Source of the DNA: Anaerolineae bacterium
GTDB lineage: Bacteria > Chloroflexota > Anaerolineae > J036 > Brachytrichaceae
Length of the DNA stretch: 57,208 bases
Direction: 5' to 3'
Assembly (NCBI GenBank): GCA_947476335.1
Contig: CANJQH010000015.1
Span: 1 to 57,208, forward strand
How positions within the stretch are numbered: the stretch's first letter is position 1; every line of letters starts with the position of its first letter. Shown here in pieces: positions 26,330-35,811 of the stretch. Made by a program: the position numbers and the translations under genes. The notes under the pieces were generated by a model. It was not told the origin of the DNA and made no database searches. It saw only the letters and a list, made by a program, of their open reading frames with translations.

Positions 26330-26332
26330 AGG

Positions 26333-27340
26333 TTACGGCAACCCAGCCTGTTGCGCCATCGCACGCACCGGCGCCAATTCGTCATACATCGATCGGAGCG
26401 AGATGTCGGCGCGTTTGAACGCATCGAGTGGCTGGACGCCTGCCGCTATCGGCACACCGGCGACTATCGGGTATTCGAAATTTGCCTCGGCGAAAATGCG
26501 CTGCCCCTCCGACGACAATAGAAAATTGATGAATGTCTGCGCCGCCTGCACATGCTTCGCGCCGGTGATGATGCCGGCGTTGGTGCTGTTGACGATCAGG
26601 CCTGGGCTATCCTGGTCCGGAAATACGATTCCGACTGGTGCACCTTCAGCTTTCGACAGGTAGTAGTAATAGTGGTTCACCCAGCCCAGTTTTAGTTCGC
26701 CTGCGCCGACCGCCTTGCGCACTTCCGTGTGTCCACCGAAAAATTTCACGCCGTTGGCGACCAGCCCGCGCACGAATGCGGCCGTCTTTTCTTCGCCGAA
26801 AAATTTGCGCATCACGACGAGGTTGGCCATTAGCGCACCGTTTGTGCTGTCAGCGCTGCCGACCTGATTCTTCCACTTTGGATCGGTCAACTCAAACACA
26901 CTTTGTGGAACTTCCTCGGGTTTGACCAAATCTGTGTTGTACATCAGCACCCGCATCCGCAGCGTAAGTGCCGTCCATGCGCCGTCGGCGGCGCGATATA
27001 CCGCCGGCACGGACGCAACGACCGGCGACGCATTCGGCTGGAAGGCGCCTTTGCTCGCCAGGTCGGCCATGATCAGCAAATCGGAATTCACCAGCACATC
27101 GGCCTGTGGATTGGACGCTTCTTCGAGCAGGCGCGCGGCCAGCTGGCCGTTCGTGCCGCTCAGCAGCGTCACTTCGATTTCCGGATGCGTTTTATGAAAA
27201 GCATCGACGACCGGCTTGAACAGTGACTCACTGCGGGAGGTATAGACGACGAGCGTCGACCGCGCGGGTGCGCTTGCGCATGCGGTTGTGGAGAACAGCA
27301 CGACCGCGGCCGTAGCGAGGGAAAGTGCAATGTGTTTCAT
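26333..27340 (-). CDS. Iron(III) ABC transporter substrate-binding lipoprotein
   Basis: A 335-residue periplasmic-binding protein of the FutA/FbpA type. The N-terminus is a lipoprotein signal with Cys21 (VLFSTTAC). Mature sequence starts with [21 protein letters not shown], usual for this family. [14 protein letters not shown] supplies clustered tyrosines expected to ligate ferric iron, and DVLVNSDLL with [11 protein letters not shown] are family segments. It captures Fe3+ outside the cell membrane for the adjacent permease. It is first in the operon. No Fur box was recognised upstream. Confidence 0.9.
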   Translation of the reverse strand: MKHIALSLATAAVVLFSTTACASAPARSTLVVYTSRSESLFKPVVDAFHKTHPEIEVTLLSGTNGQLAARLLEEASNPQADVLVNSDLLIMADLASKGAFQPNASPVVASVPAVYRAADGAWTALTLRMRVLMYNTDLVKPEEVPQSVFELTDPKWKNQVGSADSTNGALMANLVVMRKFFGEEKTAAFVRGLVANGVKFFGGHTEVRKAVGAGELKLGWVNHYYYYLSKAEGAPVGIVFPDQDSPGLIVNSTNAGIITGAKHVQAAQTFINFLLSSEGQRIFAEANFEYPIVAGVPIAAGVQPLDAFKRADISLRSMYDELAPVRAMAQQAGLP

Positions 27341-27455
27341 AAGCGCGCGAAGGATACGAATTGTGCGTGTCTATGACAATCATGAAGTGATTTTCAGAGT
27401 TCAGACGAGGCGTAATGCTAGTGTTAACCACGGTTAATGGGCTGGTCGTCGTCGC

Positions 27456-27461
27456 TACAAT
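27456..27461 (+). promoter_or_regulatory. -10 box of rarA
   Basis: TACAAT lies 6 bases before the ATG at 27468, which fits leaderless transcription. The -35 match is poor. Confidence 0.5.
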
Positions 27462-27467
27462 TCTGCT

Positions 27468-28868
27468 ATGCCCGACCTCTTCGACCAGGCCGCTGAATCG
27501 TTCGCAAACGAGGAAGCGCCGCTTGCCGCGCGCATGCGGCCGCGCACGCTTGATGAATTCATCGGTCAGGAGGACATCGTCGGCCCGGGCAGGTTGTTGC
27601 GCCGCGCCGTCGAAGCCGATCGGTTGTTCTCCTCGGTTCTGTTATGGGGGCCACCGGGCACTGGCAAGACCACGCTGGCGCGCATCATCGCCAATCGCAC
27701 GCGCAGCCACTTCGAGACGCTCAACGCGGTGATGGCCGGTATTGCGGACATACGGCGCGTCGTCGCTGACGCACGCGAGCGCCGCAAGTTGTATCGCCAG
27801 CGCACGATTTTGCTCGTCGACGAAATTCATCGTTTCAACAAAAGCCAGCAGGATGCGCTGCTGCCGCACGTCGAGGACGGCACGCTCACGCTGATCGGCG
27901 CCACCACGGAGAATCCATACTTCGAAGTGAACCAGGCGCTGATCTCGCGCTCGCGCCTGTTCCAGCTGCGTCCGCTGAACGAAACGCACGTGGCGGCGCT
28001 GATGCGTCGCGCGCTTGCGGACGCCGAGCGCGGCTACGGGCGCCGCAGTGTGCGTGCTGATGACGACGCGCTTGCGCATATCGCGCATATTGCCGGTGGC
28101 GACGCGCGCAACGCGCTCAATGCACTCGAGCTGGCCGTCGAATCCACGCCGGTTGATGCGCAGGGCATCGTGCATATCGACCTTGCCGCGGCGCAGGATT
28201 CGATTCAAAAGCGCGCGGTGCTCTACGACAAAGAGGGCGACGCGCACTACGACACGATCAGCGCGTTCATCAAGAGCGTGCGGGGCAGCGACCCCGACGC
28301 GGCGCTTTATTGGCTGGCGAAGATGCTGTATGCCGGCGAAGACCCGCGCTTCGTGATTCGTCGTCTGTTGATCCTGGCCGGCGAAGATGTCGGCATGGCC
28401 GACCCGCAGGGCCTCGTCATTGTTTCGGCTGCGGCGCAAGCATTCGAATGGATGGGCATGCCCGAGGGCATGTATCCGATTGTGACGGCGACGTTGTATC
28501 TGGCGACGGCGCCGAAGAGCAATAGCGCCGGCAGCTATTTTCGCGCGCGTGCACAGATCGAACGCGAAGGCGCCGGCGAAGTGCCCGATCATCTGAAGGA
28601 TGCCAATCGGGATGCGAAAGGTCTTGGCCACGGCGCTGGATATGCGTATCCGCATGACTTCGATGGCCACTGGGCGCCGCAGAATTACCTGCCGAAGGAA
28701 ATCGCTGGCATGAGTTTTTATGCACCGACGCGTGAGGGCTACGAAGGTGAAGTGCAACAGCGCCTCGAACGCTGGCGAGATGCGCAGCGCCGCGCGCTCG
28801 GCGTCGCCGGCCGCGAAGGTCCGCAGCTTACGCAGGCTGAGATCGAGCGGATGAAGCGGGAGCGCTAA
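27468..28868 (+). CDS. rarA: Replication-associated recombination protein A (MgsA/RarA)
   Basis: A 466-residue AAA+ ATPase. Its N-terminus [10 protein letters not shown]...[24 protein letters not shown] is the RarA hallmark, followed by Walker A GPPGTGKT near residue 62, Walker [23 protein letters not shown] and sensor [12 protein letters not shown]. The C-terminal tetramerisation half has [35 protein letters not shown]. It acts at stalled replication forks with SSB and RecA. The TAA stop overlaps the left TA of a type C element; without the insertion the codon would read TAG, so length is not changed. Confidence 0.95.
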   Translation: MPDLFDQAAESFANEEAPLAARMRPRTLDEFIGQEDIVGPGRLLRRAVEADRLFSSVLLWGPPGTGKTTLARIIANRTRSHFETLNAVMAGIADIRRVVADARERRKLYRQRTILLVDEIHRFNKSQQDALLPHVEDGTLTLIGATTENPYFEVNQALISRSRLFQLRPLNETHVAALMRRALADAERGYGRRSVRADDDALAHIAHIAGGDARNALNALELAVESTPVDAQGIVHIDLAAAQDSIQKRAVLYDKEGDAHYDTISAFIKSVRGSDPDAALYWLAKMLYAGEDPRFVIRRLLILAGEDVGMADPQGLVIVSAAAQAFEWMGMPEGMYPIVTATLYLATAPKSNSAGSYFRARAQIEREGAGEVPDHLKDANRDAKGLGHGAGYAYPHDFDGHWAPQNYLPKEIAGMSFYAPTREGYEGEVQQRLERWRDAQRRALGVAGREGPQLTQAEIERMKRER

Positions 28869-28959
28869 GTTCCTGTCCATAAGTTTTGTCCGGCAGATTC
28901 GCCTCCCCCGCTTTGCCGGGGAGGCGAATCTGCCGCCAGAACTTTTGGCGACTCACTTA
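28866..28959. mobile_element. Type C palindromic element, copy 2
   Basis: A 94-bp TA-bounded copy placed between convergent rarA and the M19 dipeptidase gene, with the same arms and hairpin as the 2618 copy. It could serve as a shared transcription end. Confidence 0.8.
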
Positions 28960-28978
28960 GGGGCGGGGGAAATAATTT

Positions 28979-30013
28979 TTAAAATTTCCCCTGTCCTATT
29001 ATTCTGTACCAGTTCCTCCATAGCAGCTTCTCGATTGAGGCATCGTTCCAGCCGCGTTCGATCAGCCGGCGCGTCAGGTTGCGTGCGTGACTGTGGTGCG
29101 TCAGCTCTGGCACGAAGTGCAGGCTGCCGAGATTTTGAATCCAGATCTTTTCGTGCACCGGCAGGCTGTCGAAAATGAATTCGAAGAAGTCGAAGCCGAG
29201 GCCGATCGCGTCGATTGAGGTGAGTGCGACGATGTGTTCAATGTGATCGATGTAGCGGTCGAGCGTGGCGTGTTCCTTATCCGGTGAGACGAGCACTGCA
29301 TTCACACCGATCACTCCGCCGCGCGCGGCGACGGCGCGCATCTGGTCATCGCTGCTGTTGCGCTCGATGTCGTGATAGCGCCGTGCATTGGTGTGTGAAA
29401 TAACGAGCGGCCCGCTCGTGAGCGCGAGCGCATCCTCGATGCCGGCTGGATTCAAATGCGCCAGATCGAGCAGGATTCCGAGCGTTTCGCAGCCGCGGAT
29501 CACTGCACGGCCGAAGTCGGTCAGCCCTTGCGGTGACGAGCCGTGGGGTGCGATAAGTCCACCTTCGCCGGCCGCGTTGCGTCGCACGTGTGTGAGGCCG
29601 AGGCAGCGCAGGCCGAGTGAGTGGAAGATCGGCAGCATGTCGATATCGCCGCACAGCGGTTCGACGCCCTCCATGGTGAGTATGAAGGCGATCTGCCCGC
29701 GCGCGCGCGCTGCAGCGATTTCGGCCGCATTCGTGCAGAGCGCGTACCGCGCGTCTGCCTCCACTTCGGCGCGCAGCCGCGCTACTTGTCCGAGCCCGGC
29801 GCGTAATGCCTGCTCTGGCAGATATTTGTCTTCGAGATAAATCGCCGCAGCGATTACGCCCATGTCGCCGGCAACGAATTGCTCGTGAAAATCCGCTGTC
29901 AGAATGCCGCGCCGATGGCGCTGCTCGTAAAGATACATGGGCAGGTCGAAGTGCATGTCGACGAGCCCGGGCGTGTGCAGGCGGTCGATGCGGGATGTGA
30001 TTTCGTAAGACAT
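28979..30013 (-). CDS. Membrane dipeptidase (peptidase M19)
   Basis: A 344-residue protein of the renal dipeptidase family. The first metal motif is VDMHFDLP near residue 18. EGVEPLCGDIDMLPIFHSLGLRCLGLTHVRRN contains the bridging Glu, and PLVISHTNARRYHDIERNSSDDQM and IGLGFDFFEF follow in family order. It cleaves dipeptides, often with D-residues, using a two-zinc site. No signal peptide is visible. It is monocistronic; a TAAAAT hexamer lies close before the ATG, and a type A element begins 19 bases upstream of the start. Confidence 0.88.
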   Translation of the reverse strand: MSYEITSRIDRLHTPGLVDMHFDLPMYLYEQRHRRGILTADFHEQFVAGDMGVIAAAIYLEDKYLPEQALRAGLGQVARLRAEVEADARYALCTNAAEIAAARARGQIAFILTMEGVEPLCGDIDMLPIFHSLGLRCLGLTHVRRNAAGEGGLIAPHGSSPQGLTDFGRAVIRGCETLGILLDLAHLNPAGIEDALALTSGPLVISHTNARRYHDIERNSSDDQMRAVAARGGVIGVNAVLVSPDKEHATLDRYIDHIEHIVALTSIDAIGLGFDFFEFIFDSLPVHEKIWIQNLGSLHFVPELTHHSHARNLTRRLIERGWNDASIEKLLWRNWYRIIGQGKF

Positions 30014-30031
30014 GAGGATTTTAGATTTCGG

Positions 30032-30142
30032 TAACTACTCAGGCCCAAATCAGTATTTCCCGCGAAACACACTATTCTCTCCCCCGAAGGGGGAGAGAAT
30101 AGTGTGTTTCGCGTTGGAAAAATGGCTGGCCTGAGTAGTTAC
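30032..30142. mobile_element. Type A palindromic element
   Basis: A full 111-bp copy. Flanks AGATTTCG (30024-30031) and AGATTTTA (30143-30150) agree in 6 of 8 positions, possibly a decayed target duplication. Confidence 0.85.
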
Positions 30143-30194
30143 AGATTTTAAATTTCAGACTGAAGATGCAAGAATGCAGAGGTGTATTAAATCT

Positions 30195-30307
30195 GGGGGT
30201 GCTCAAAATCTAATTGATGATATCTGCGAAACATGCCATCGCCCGCCTCCAAAGGGGGCGGGCGATGGCATGTTTCGCGGGTTCCAATTGGGCTTTTGCG
30301 CACTCCC
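30195..30307. mobile_element. Type B palindromic element
   Basis: The right end (reversed) reads GGGAGTGCGCAAAAGCCC; the left end GGGGGTGCTCAAAATC is more decayed. The central hairpin has the core GCGAAACATGCCATCGCC. Perfect 8-bp direct repeats TTAAATCT flank it (30187-30194 and 30308-30315), showing it arrived by transposition. Confidence 0.88.
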
Positions 30308-30328
30308 TTAAATCTGAAATCTGTTCCT

Positions 30329-30334
30329 TATAAT
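30329..30334 (+). promoter_or_regulatory. -10 box of response regulator gene
   Basis: Consensus TATAAT lies 9 bases before the ATG at 30344. Its -35 region would fall at the edge of the type B element. Confidence 0.5.
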
Positions 30335-30343
30335 TCTTTTCCC

Positions 30344-31054
30344 ATGGCCAATGATGATTCGAAGCTGGTGCTGGTCGTCGACGACGAACCGCGCATGATT
30401 AACTTCATTCGCATGAATCTGGAGCTGGAGCATTTTCGGGTGACCAGTGCGGAGAACGGTTTTGAGGCGGTGCGCAAAGTGCGCGAGATGCTGCCCGATT
30501 GTGTGTTGCTCGATGTGATGATGCCGGATATGGACGGCTTCGAGACGTTGAAAATGATTCGCGACGAGAGCACGGTGCCGGTGATTTTGCTCACGGCGCG
30601 AGCCGAGGAAGAAGACAAAGTCAAGGGGCTGAATCTCGGTGCGGACGACTATGTCACCAAGCCGTTCAGCCCGCGCGAACTCGTGACGCGCGTTAAGGCG
30701 GTCGTGCGGCGTGCTGAGCTGCCGTCGCAGGTCGAGAAGGCGCCGATTCGTGTGGATGACCGCCTGCAGGTTGATTTCAACCGCCGTGAAGTCATCGTCG
30801 ATGGTGCGCCGGTGAAGCTGCGGCCGACGGAATGGCGCCTGCTGTATCACCTGATGCAGAACGCAGGCTGGGTCGTCCCGCACGAAACATTGCTTTCGAA
30901 AGTGTGGGGCTGGGAATATCGTGACGAGACGCAATATTTGCGGCTGTACATCACGTATTTACGGCAGAAGATCGAGAAGGATCTGAATCACCCGCAATAT
31001 ATCCTTACCGAGCGCGGCACCGGTTATCGCTTCGTTGATTACAAAAAACGGTGA
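30344..31054 (+). CDS. OmpR/PhoB-family response regulator
   Basis: A 236-residue regulator. The receiver domain (5-120) has the acidic pair in LVVDDEP, phosphoacceptor Asp in [14 protein letters not shown] near residue 56, Thr in [16 protein letters not shown] and Lys in [18 protein letters not shown] winged-helix DNA-binding domain (about 135-235) ends [12 protein letters not shown]. It should be activated by a histidine kinase, but no partner kinase is adjacent, so it is an orphan here. ATG 30344 is chosen; the in-frame upstream extension is read from a type B repeat. A strong terminator follows. Confidence 0.93.
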   Translation: MANDDSKLVLVVDDEPRMINFIRMNLELEHFRVTSAENGFEAVRKVREMLPDCVLLDVMMPDMDGFETLKMIRDESTVPVILLTARAEEEDKVKGLNLGADDYVTKPFSPRELVTRVKAVVRRAELPSQVEKAPIRVDDRLQVDFNRREVIVDGAPVKLRPTEWRLLYHLMQNAGWVVPHETLLSKVWGWEYRDETQYLRLYITYLRQKIEKDLNHPQYILTERGTGYRFVDYKKR

Positions 31055-31066
31055 TGTTATGGTGAC

Positions 31067-31118
31067 AAATATGGCCGCCCATAAAAATTAAAGTCTTTTG
31101 AGGCGGCCATATTTTTTT
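31067..31118 (+). terminator. Rho-independent terminator of regulator gene
   Basis: AATATGGCCGCC (31068-31079) pairs with GGCGGCCATATT (31102-31113), followed by a run of seven T bases. Confidence 0.9.
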
Positions 31119-31220
31119 GTATTTTGCAAAAATGCCGATTTAAGCTTAAATAGTTGCGATATTTTTTTGAATGACGCTGTCGTCAGCCGTTTGGATTGGA
31201 GAAGGGATCTGAATCTGGCA

Positions 31221-31249
31221 TTGCGCGGAATTCTTATTGTTTCTACAAT
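31221..31249 (+). promoter_or_regulatory. Candidate promoter ahead of 19-bp repeats
   Basis: TTGCGC (31221-31226), 17 bases and TACAAT (31244-31249). It runs directly into the 19-bp tandem repeats, which would then form the leader RNA of the pseudo-receiver gene at 31632, giving a leader of about 375 bases. Confidence 0.5.
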
Positions 31250-31419
31250 ATGAGCTTGAATGCAGTTATTGAGCTTGAATGCAGTTATTGAGCTTGAATG
31301 CAGTTATTGAGCTTGAATGCAGTTATTGAGCTTGAATGCAGTTATTGAGCTTGAATGCAGTTATTGAGCTTGAATGCAGTTAATGAGCTTGAATGCAGTT
31401 AATGAGCTTGAATGCAGTT
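31249..31419. repeat. 19-bp tandem repeat, nine copies
   Basis: Nine head-to-tail copies of TTGAGCTTGAATGCAGTTA (phase arbitrary) with only A/T variation at one position in the first and last two copies. Being 19 bp, the unit shifts reading frame each time and does not encode a repeated peptide. Confidence 0.95.
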
Positions 31420-31631
31420 ATTGCATAACTTATGATCACCTGGTTTTTATAAGAACGGATGGAAGCCAGTCTTGTGGTCTTGAAATGTGTGTTTGGCAAC
31501 AGAAAATCTGGTGGAATTGTCAATTGGGCCCTCATTCAGATGGACAGATCCAGGCGAATAGTGAAAAACGCTGATCTGGGCTGAGCGGTAACCAAAATTG
31601 AATTCAGTAAGAGAAGAGAGCAAAAATCGTC

Positions 31632-32441
31632 ATGATTAACAGCATGAATCATTTTGAATCCGGGCAGGCTGGGCAGGCTGGTGGGCTTTTGATCGTTGGG
31701 CAAAGTGTGTTCAGTGACGAAATCAGCCAGCGTGTTTCGGCGCGCGGTTTTATGGCGGAACGAGCGACCAGCGCACGTGACGCTGTTGCGCGCGTTAGCC
31801 AGGGTGATATCTATGTCGTCATGCTGGATCTTGCGTCCAGCCAGGTCACGATGGAGTTGGCTGACACGCTGCAGGGCTTGCCTGGGTGTCCGCCGATCGT
31901 CGTCCTGGATTCGGTGCCGACCATTGATCGTGTAGTGGATGCGCTGCGCATCGGCGTAGTGGATTATTTGTGTGTGGCTGACAACGAGGTTGAGGTCATC
32001 GATCGCCTGACGGGGCATCTGATGAAGGGGCAGGCGACGCATATGCGGCTGGCGCAGCCGCGTCGCGAGCTGATTGTGCACAAGGATATGAACTCCGCAG
32101 TTGGGCTGCCGGGCCTGGAACTGAACGCCGCACGGCGCATGCTGGTGATTGAGGACATGCCAATCCTGCTCTCGTCGATCGAGCTGAGCCTGATCGAAGC
32201 ATTGATTCAGCGCACGCCGAATCTGGTGTCGTACGAACGTATGGCCAGCATTGCCTTCCCGACGACGCGCGACGTTAATCATGCGCTGCGGCTGCTGCGG
32301 CCGCACATTGCGCGCCTGCGCCGCAAATTCGAGAGCGTGCACAACACACGCTGGCGCATTTCAAACTTTCGTGGTCAGGGGTATGTGCTGCAGCGTATCG
32401 GCTTGCCGGTCAGTGTCGCTTCCGATATCGTGGCTTCATAA
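31632..32441 (+). CDS. Pseudo-receiver winged-helix regulator
   Basis: A 269-residue protein with a receiver-like N-terminal half and an OmpR-like winged helix (about 160-262, ending FRGQGYVLQRIG). In the receiver part, a strand carrying IVGQS replaces the usual acidic pair, the phosphoacceptor-like Asp66 (VMLDLASS) is kept, and the conserved Lys is replaced (DYLCVAD). Normal phosphorylation chemistry is therefore unlikely; it may respond to a ligand or act constitutively. A 9-bp duplication encodes GQAGQAGG near residue 11. The gene is preceded by a 19-bp repeat array and no partner kinase is adjacent. Confidence 0.75.
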   Translation: MINSMNHFESGQAGQAGGLLIVGQSVFSDEISQRVSARGFMAERATSARDAVARVSQGDIYVVMLDLASSQVTMELADTLQGLPGCPPIVVLDSVPTIDRVVDALRIGVVDYLCVADNEVEVIDRLTGHLMKGQATHMRLAQPRRELIVHKDMNSAVGLPGLELNAARRMLVIEDMPILLSSIELSLIEALIQRTPNLVSYERMASIAFPTTRDVNHALRLLRPHIARLRRKFESVHNTRWRISNFRGQGYVLQRIGLPVSVASDIVAS

Positions 32442-32463
32442 GACTGAAAAGACTGAAAGTTTG

Positions 32464-32565
32464 GTAACTACTTAGGCCGGTCTATTTTCCATCGTGAAAA
32501 ACGCTGCTTCTTCTCACTTCCAGCTTACTTCCTGAGAAAGAACAGCGTGTTTTACTGTTTTATCC
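32464..32565. repeat. Decayed type A element
   Basis: It begins GTAACTACTTAGGCCGGTCTATTTTCCATCGTGAAAAACGC and shows a weak inverted core, but no clear right end. Confidence 0.5.
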
Positions 32566-32621
32566 TGTCCTTTTCGCGAACCTCGCCTCCCGCTACATCG
32601 CCATTTCATAAGTGTATTTCC

Positions 32622-32733
32622 GTAACTACTCAGGCCCAAATCAGTATTACCCGCGAAACACGCAATTCCTTCCCCCGTAGGGGGAAGGAATTGCGTGTTT
32701 CGCGTTGGAAAACTAGCTGGCCTGAGTAGTTAC
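32622..32733. mobile_element. Type A palindromic element, variant core
   Basis: A full 112-bp copy whose hairpin core differs (ACGCAATTCCTTCCCCC paired with GGGGGAAGGAATTGCGT), both arms having changed together. Flanks GTATTTCC and GCATTTCT agree in 6 of 8 positions. Confidence 0.85.
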
Positions 32734-32822
32734 GCATTTCTCTGCACCGAAGGTGTGACACAGCCCTGACCCAGACAAAATTGGCCCGCGGTAGATTCGT
32801 CAACCCCATCGGCGTTGTTCAT

Positions 32823-32865
32823 GATCAGGGGCAATGATCAGGGGCAATGATCAGGGGCAATGACC
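32823..32865. repeat. 13-bp tandem repeat
   Basis: Three copies of GATCAGGGGCAAT and a partial fourth lie downstream of the DUF58 gene. Confidence 0.85.
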
Positions 32866-32942
32866 AGGAAAAAATAACGCGAATTGGGAGCGAGTTGTGA
32901 GGAAGAGATGACCGGGCAGCAAGCTGTATTGGTTACGAAAAT

Positions 32943-34172
32943 TCATGCCAGCGCCATCTGCAAGTCGTCTCCGTAGCGCAGTACACGCACAACGGCTCCG
33001 GCGTCGGCGAGTGCGGCGATCACGGTGGAATGGTTGTTCGTGTCCGCGTCCGGCGGTGTGAATCCGGCCGGGTCGATGGCGATCGCCACTACATGCACGC
33101 CACCGTGCACAAGCTCTTGCGCAGCCTCTGCCCATGTGTGCTGTGTCGATGGTGAGATCAGCACAAGCGTGGTTCCGCGTGGCAGTGATGCGCATTCGGT
33201 GGCCAGCACGTATGCGAAGGACAGTGCGCCGTTGGCTTCGATTGCCGCGAGCGTCTCCATGATGTGTTCGCGCTGGCGCTCGCCGCGGTCGGCGGCGATG
33301 ATTTCGCGCCGGCTGCCAACGGCGATCAGCCCGGTGCTGCGGCCTTGTTCGAGGAAGAAGCGTGCGCATGAGGCCGCCGCTGAGACTGCGTATTCCTCGC
33401 TGCTGCGCGGCAACACCAAGCCGTCGTCGTTTTCTCCGTTTTCGATGCAGGCTGTGTGCGCGGCGTATTCCAAATCGAGCACGATCTGCACGTCGGCAGT
33501 CGGGTCGAGTTCGAATTCTTTCACCATCAGGCGCTGGCGTCGGGCGCTGCTGGGCCAGTGGATGCGTCGAATGCCGTCGCCGGGTGCGTATTCGCGCACT
33601 CCGGATGCGCTGGCGGTCACTGTCTGCGTGCGACGGCGCAGTGCTTCGCCATCTGGCAGCGCGCTGATCGGAAATGGAAAGGAGCGCAGCAAAGCTGTGT
33701 ACGGATACACCAGCAGCGTGTTGATGATCGGCACGCTGCGGTGCACCTGGAACACACCAAGCGGATCGCCTGAGCGCACATCCACCGGCCCAAGCTGGTA
33801 GCGGCCGCGCCGCGTCAGCAGCGTGCGCACGTGCCAGCCGCGCCAGTTCCTGCGACCGATGCTGTTTACTACGCGGCTGGCGTGGTGGCTGGGCAATGTT
33901 GAATGGTCGCGCACTTCGACCCACAGGCGTGGGAGAGCGCTTAGGTTCGCCAGCCGAAATTCTTCGTCGAAGACGTCGCCGACCGTCGCTGTGCGCATGA
34001 AGCTGCGGCGGCTGATGCGCAGCCAGTGAATGCTGCTCCACGACCACAGCGCGGCGATGGACAGTAGCGCGGCGATGGCGCCGGCGACGCCCCACCACAG
34101 CGCGCGCCCGCTGCCCACCGCACCGGTGGTCACTGCGGCCAGCAGCAGCAGGAGCATGCGGTAGCGGTTCAT
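32943..34172 (-). CDS. DUF58 domain protein
   Basis: A 409-residue protein with two N-terminal hydrophobic segments (LLLLLAAVTTGAV and WWGVAGAIAALLSIAALWSW) and a DUF58 core. The signature is the REYAPGDGIRRIHWPSSARRQRLMVKEFE stretch near residue 190-220, followed by a von Willebrand A-like fold (VQIVLDLEY). DUF58 proteins pair with MoxR ATPases, as here: the MoxR gene ends two bases upstream. Together they are thought to act as a chaperone or assembly system for membrane or secreted complexes. The usual transglutaminase partner is not present. Confidence 0.88.
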   Translation of the reverse strand: MNRYRMLLLLLAAVTTGAVGSGRALWWGVAGAIAALLSIAALWSWSSIHWLRISRRSFMRTATVGDVFDEEFRLANLSALPRLWVEVRDHSTLPSHHASRVVNSIGRRNWRGWHVRTLLTRRGRYQLGPVDVRSGDPLGVFQVHRSVPIINTLLVYPYTALLRSFPFPISALPDGEALRRRTQTVTASASGVREYAPGDGIRRIHWPSSARRQRLMVKEFELDPTADVQIVLDLEYAAHTACIENGENDDGLVLPRSSEEYAVSAAASCARFFLEQGRSTGLIAVGSRREIIAADRGERQREHIMETLAAIEANGALSFAYVLATECASLPRGTTLVLISPSTQHTWAEAAQELVHGGVHVVAIAIDPAGFTPPDADTNNHSTVIAALADAGAVVRVLRYGDDLQMALA

Positions 34173-34174
34173 CG

Positions 34175-35116
<942 letters not shown>

Positions 35117-35133
35117 TGCGAATTTCAAATTTT

Positions 35134-35245
35134 ATAACTACTCAGGCTGCTGTATTTTCCATCGCGAAACGCACGATTCCTCCTCCCGAAGGGAGCAGGA
35201 ATCGTGCGTTTCGCGGGACATATCGACGTAGGCCTGAGTAGTTAC
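35134..35245. mobile_element. Type A palindromic element, variant
   Basis: A diverged 112-bp copy with left end ATAACTACTCAGGC and right end GTAACTACTCAGGC (reversed). The core changed mostly in step on both arms (CGCACGATTCC with GGAATCGTGCG). Flanks do not match. It lies between the MoxR start and the tpx stop. Confidence 0.8.
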
Positions 35246-35267
35246 CTTTTCTTTAATCGGAAATTAT

Positions 35268-35777
35268 TTAGAGCAGTTCTTTCACGACGGCAATTGCGGC
35301 GTCGTAATCAGGATGCTGGCCGAAGATTGGCACGTACTCAGCATAGCGCACTACATCATCGCGATCGATGACGAAGACACTGCGTTGGTCGAGCCGCAGT
35401 TCGGGGATATGTACGCCGACGGCGTTGCCGAAGGCCATCGCCATGTGATCAGACAGCACGGTGATGTTCTTCACTTCGGAATCGTTCGCCCAGCGGCGCT
35501 GTGTGAATGGCGGATCGGCGCTGACGGTGATGATCTTCACGGCATCCCCGAGTTTGATGGCTTCTTCGTTGAAGCGCTTCGTCTGCGCATCGCACACGCC
35601 GGTGTCGAGCGAGGGGACGACGCTGATCAGGCGTACGATGCCCTGCATGGCGCCGAGGTCGACGGCACTGAAATCGTTGGCATGGAGCACGGATCCGGGA
35701 AATTTGTCCCCGACCTTGAGCTGGTTGCCGATGATGGCGAGCGGCTTGCCTTTGAATTCGATGGTTCGTGTGCTCAT
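35268..35777 (-). CDS. tpx: Thiol peroxidase (Tpx), resolving cysteine missing
   Basis: A 169-residue peroxiredoxin of the Tpx subfamily. Cys62 in PSLDTGVCDAQTKRFNEEA is the peroxidatic cysteine, with the preceding Thr59, and ADPPFTQRRW is the family's next landmark. In Tpx this is normally followed by the resolving cysteine (RFC or RWC), but here residue 97 is Ala (RRWAND). The enzyme would thus work as a 1-Cys peroxidase, reduced by an external thiol. It removes hydroperoxides in the cytoplasm. TAGACT seven bases before the ATG suggests its own leaderless promoter. Confidence 0.9.
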   Translation of the reverse strand: MSTRTIEFKGKPLAIIGNQLKVGDKFPGSVLHANDFSAVDLGAMQGIVRLISVVPSLDTGVCDAQTKRFNEEAIKLGDAVKIITVSADPPFTQRRWANDSEVKNITVLSDHMAMAFGNAVGVHIPELRLDQRSVFVIDRDDVVRYAEYVPIFGQHPDYDAAIAVVKELL

Positions 35778-35784
35778 GGGGTTA

Positions 35785-35790
35785 AGTCTA
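35785..35790 (-). promoter_or_regulatory. -10 box of tpx
   Basis: TAGACT (read on the minus strand) lies 7 bases before the ATG at 35777. Confidence 0.45.
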
Positions 35791-35811
35791 GCCGAGAGAA
35801 TTTTTTGTTAG

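Larger units (their letters stand above)
30014..30343. other. Spacer with two different palindromic elements
   Basis: No gene is seen. Type A (30032-30142) and type B (30195-30307) elements fill most of the divergent M19/regulator spacer. The remainder is AT-rich. Confidence 0.7.
32442..32942. other. Spacer with decayed and intact type A elements
   Basis: No gene is seen between the convergent regulator and DUF58 genes. The spacer holds a decayed element (32464-32565), an intact one (32622-32733) and a 13-bp tandem repeat (32823-32865). Confidence 0.7.

Noticed and set aside
30233..30343. N-terminal extension of the OmpR-type regulator
   Set aside because: It is read from the type B element, and TATAAT lies between it and the normal receiver start.
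31374..31574. 66-codon open frame within and after the 19-bp repeats
   Set aside because: It starts inside the repeat array, has no family resemblance, and the array shifts frame with every unit.
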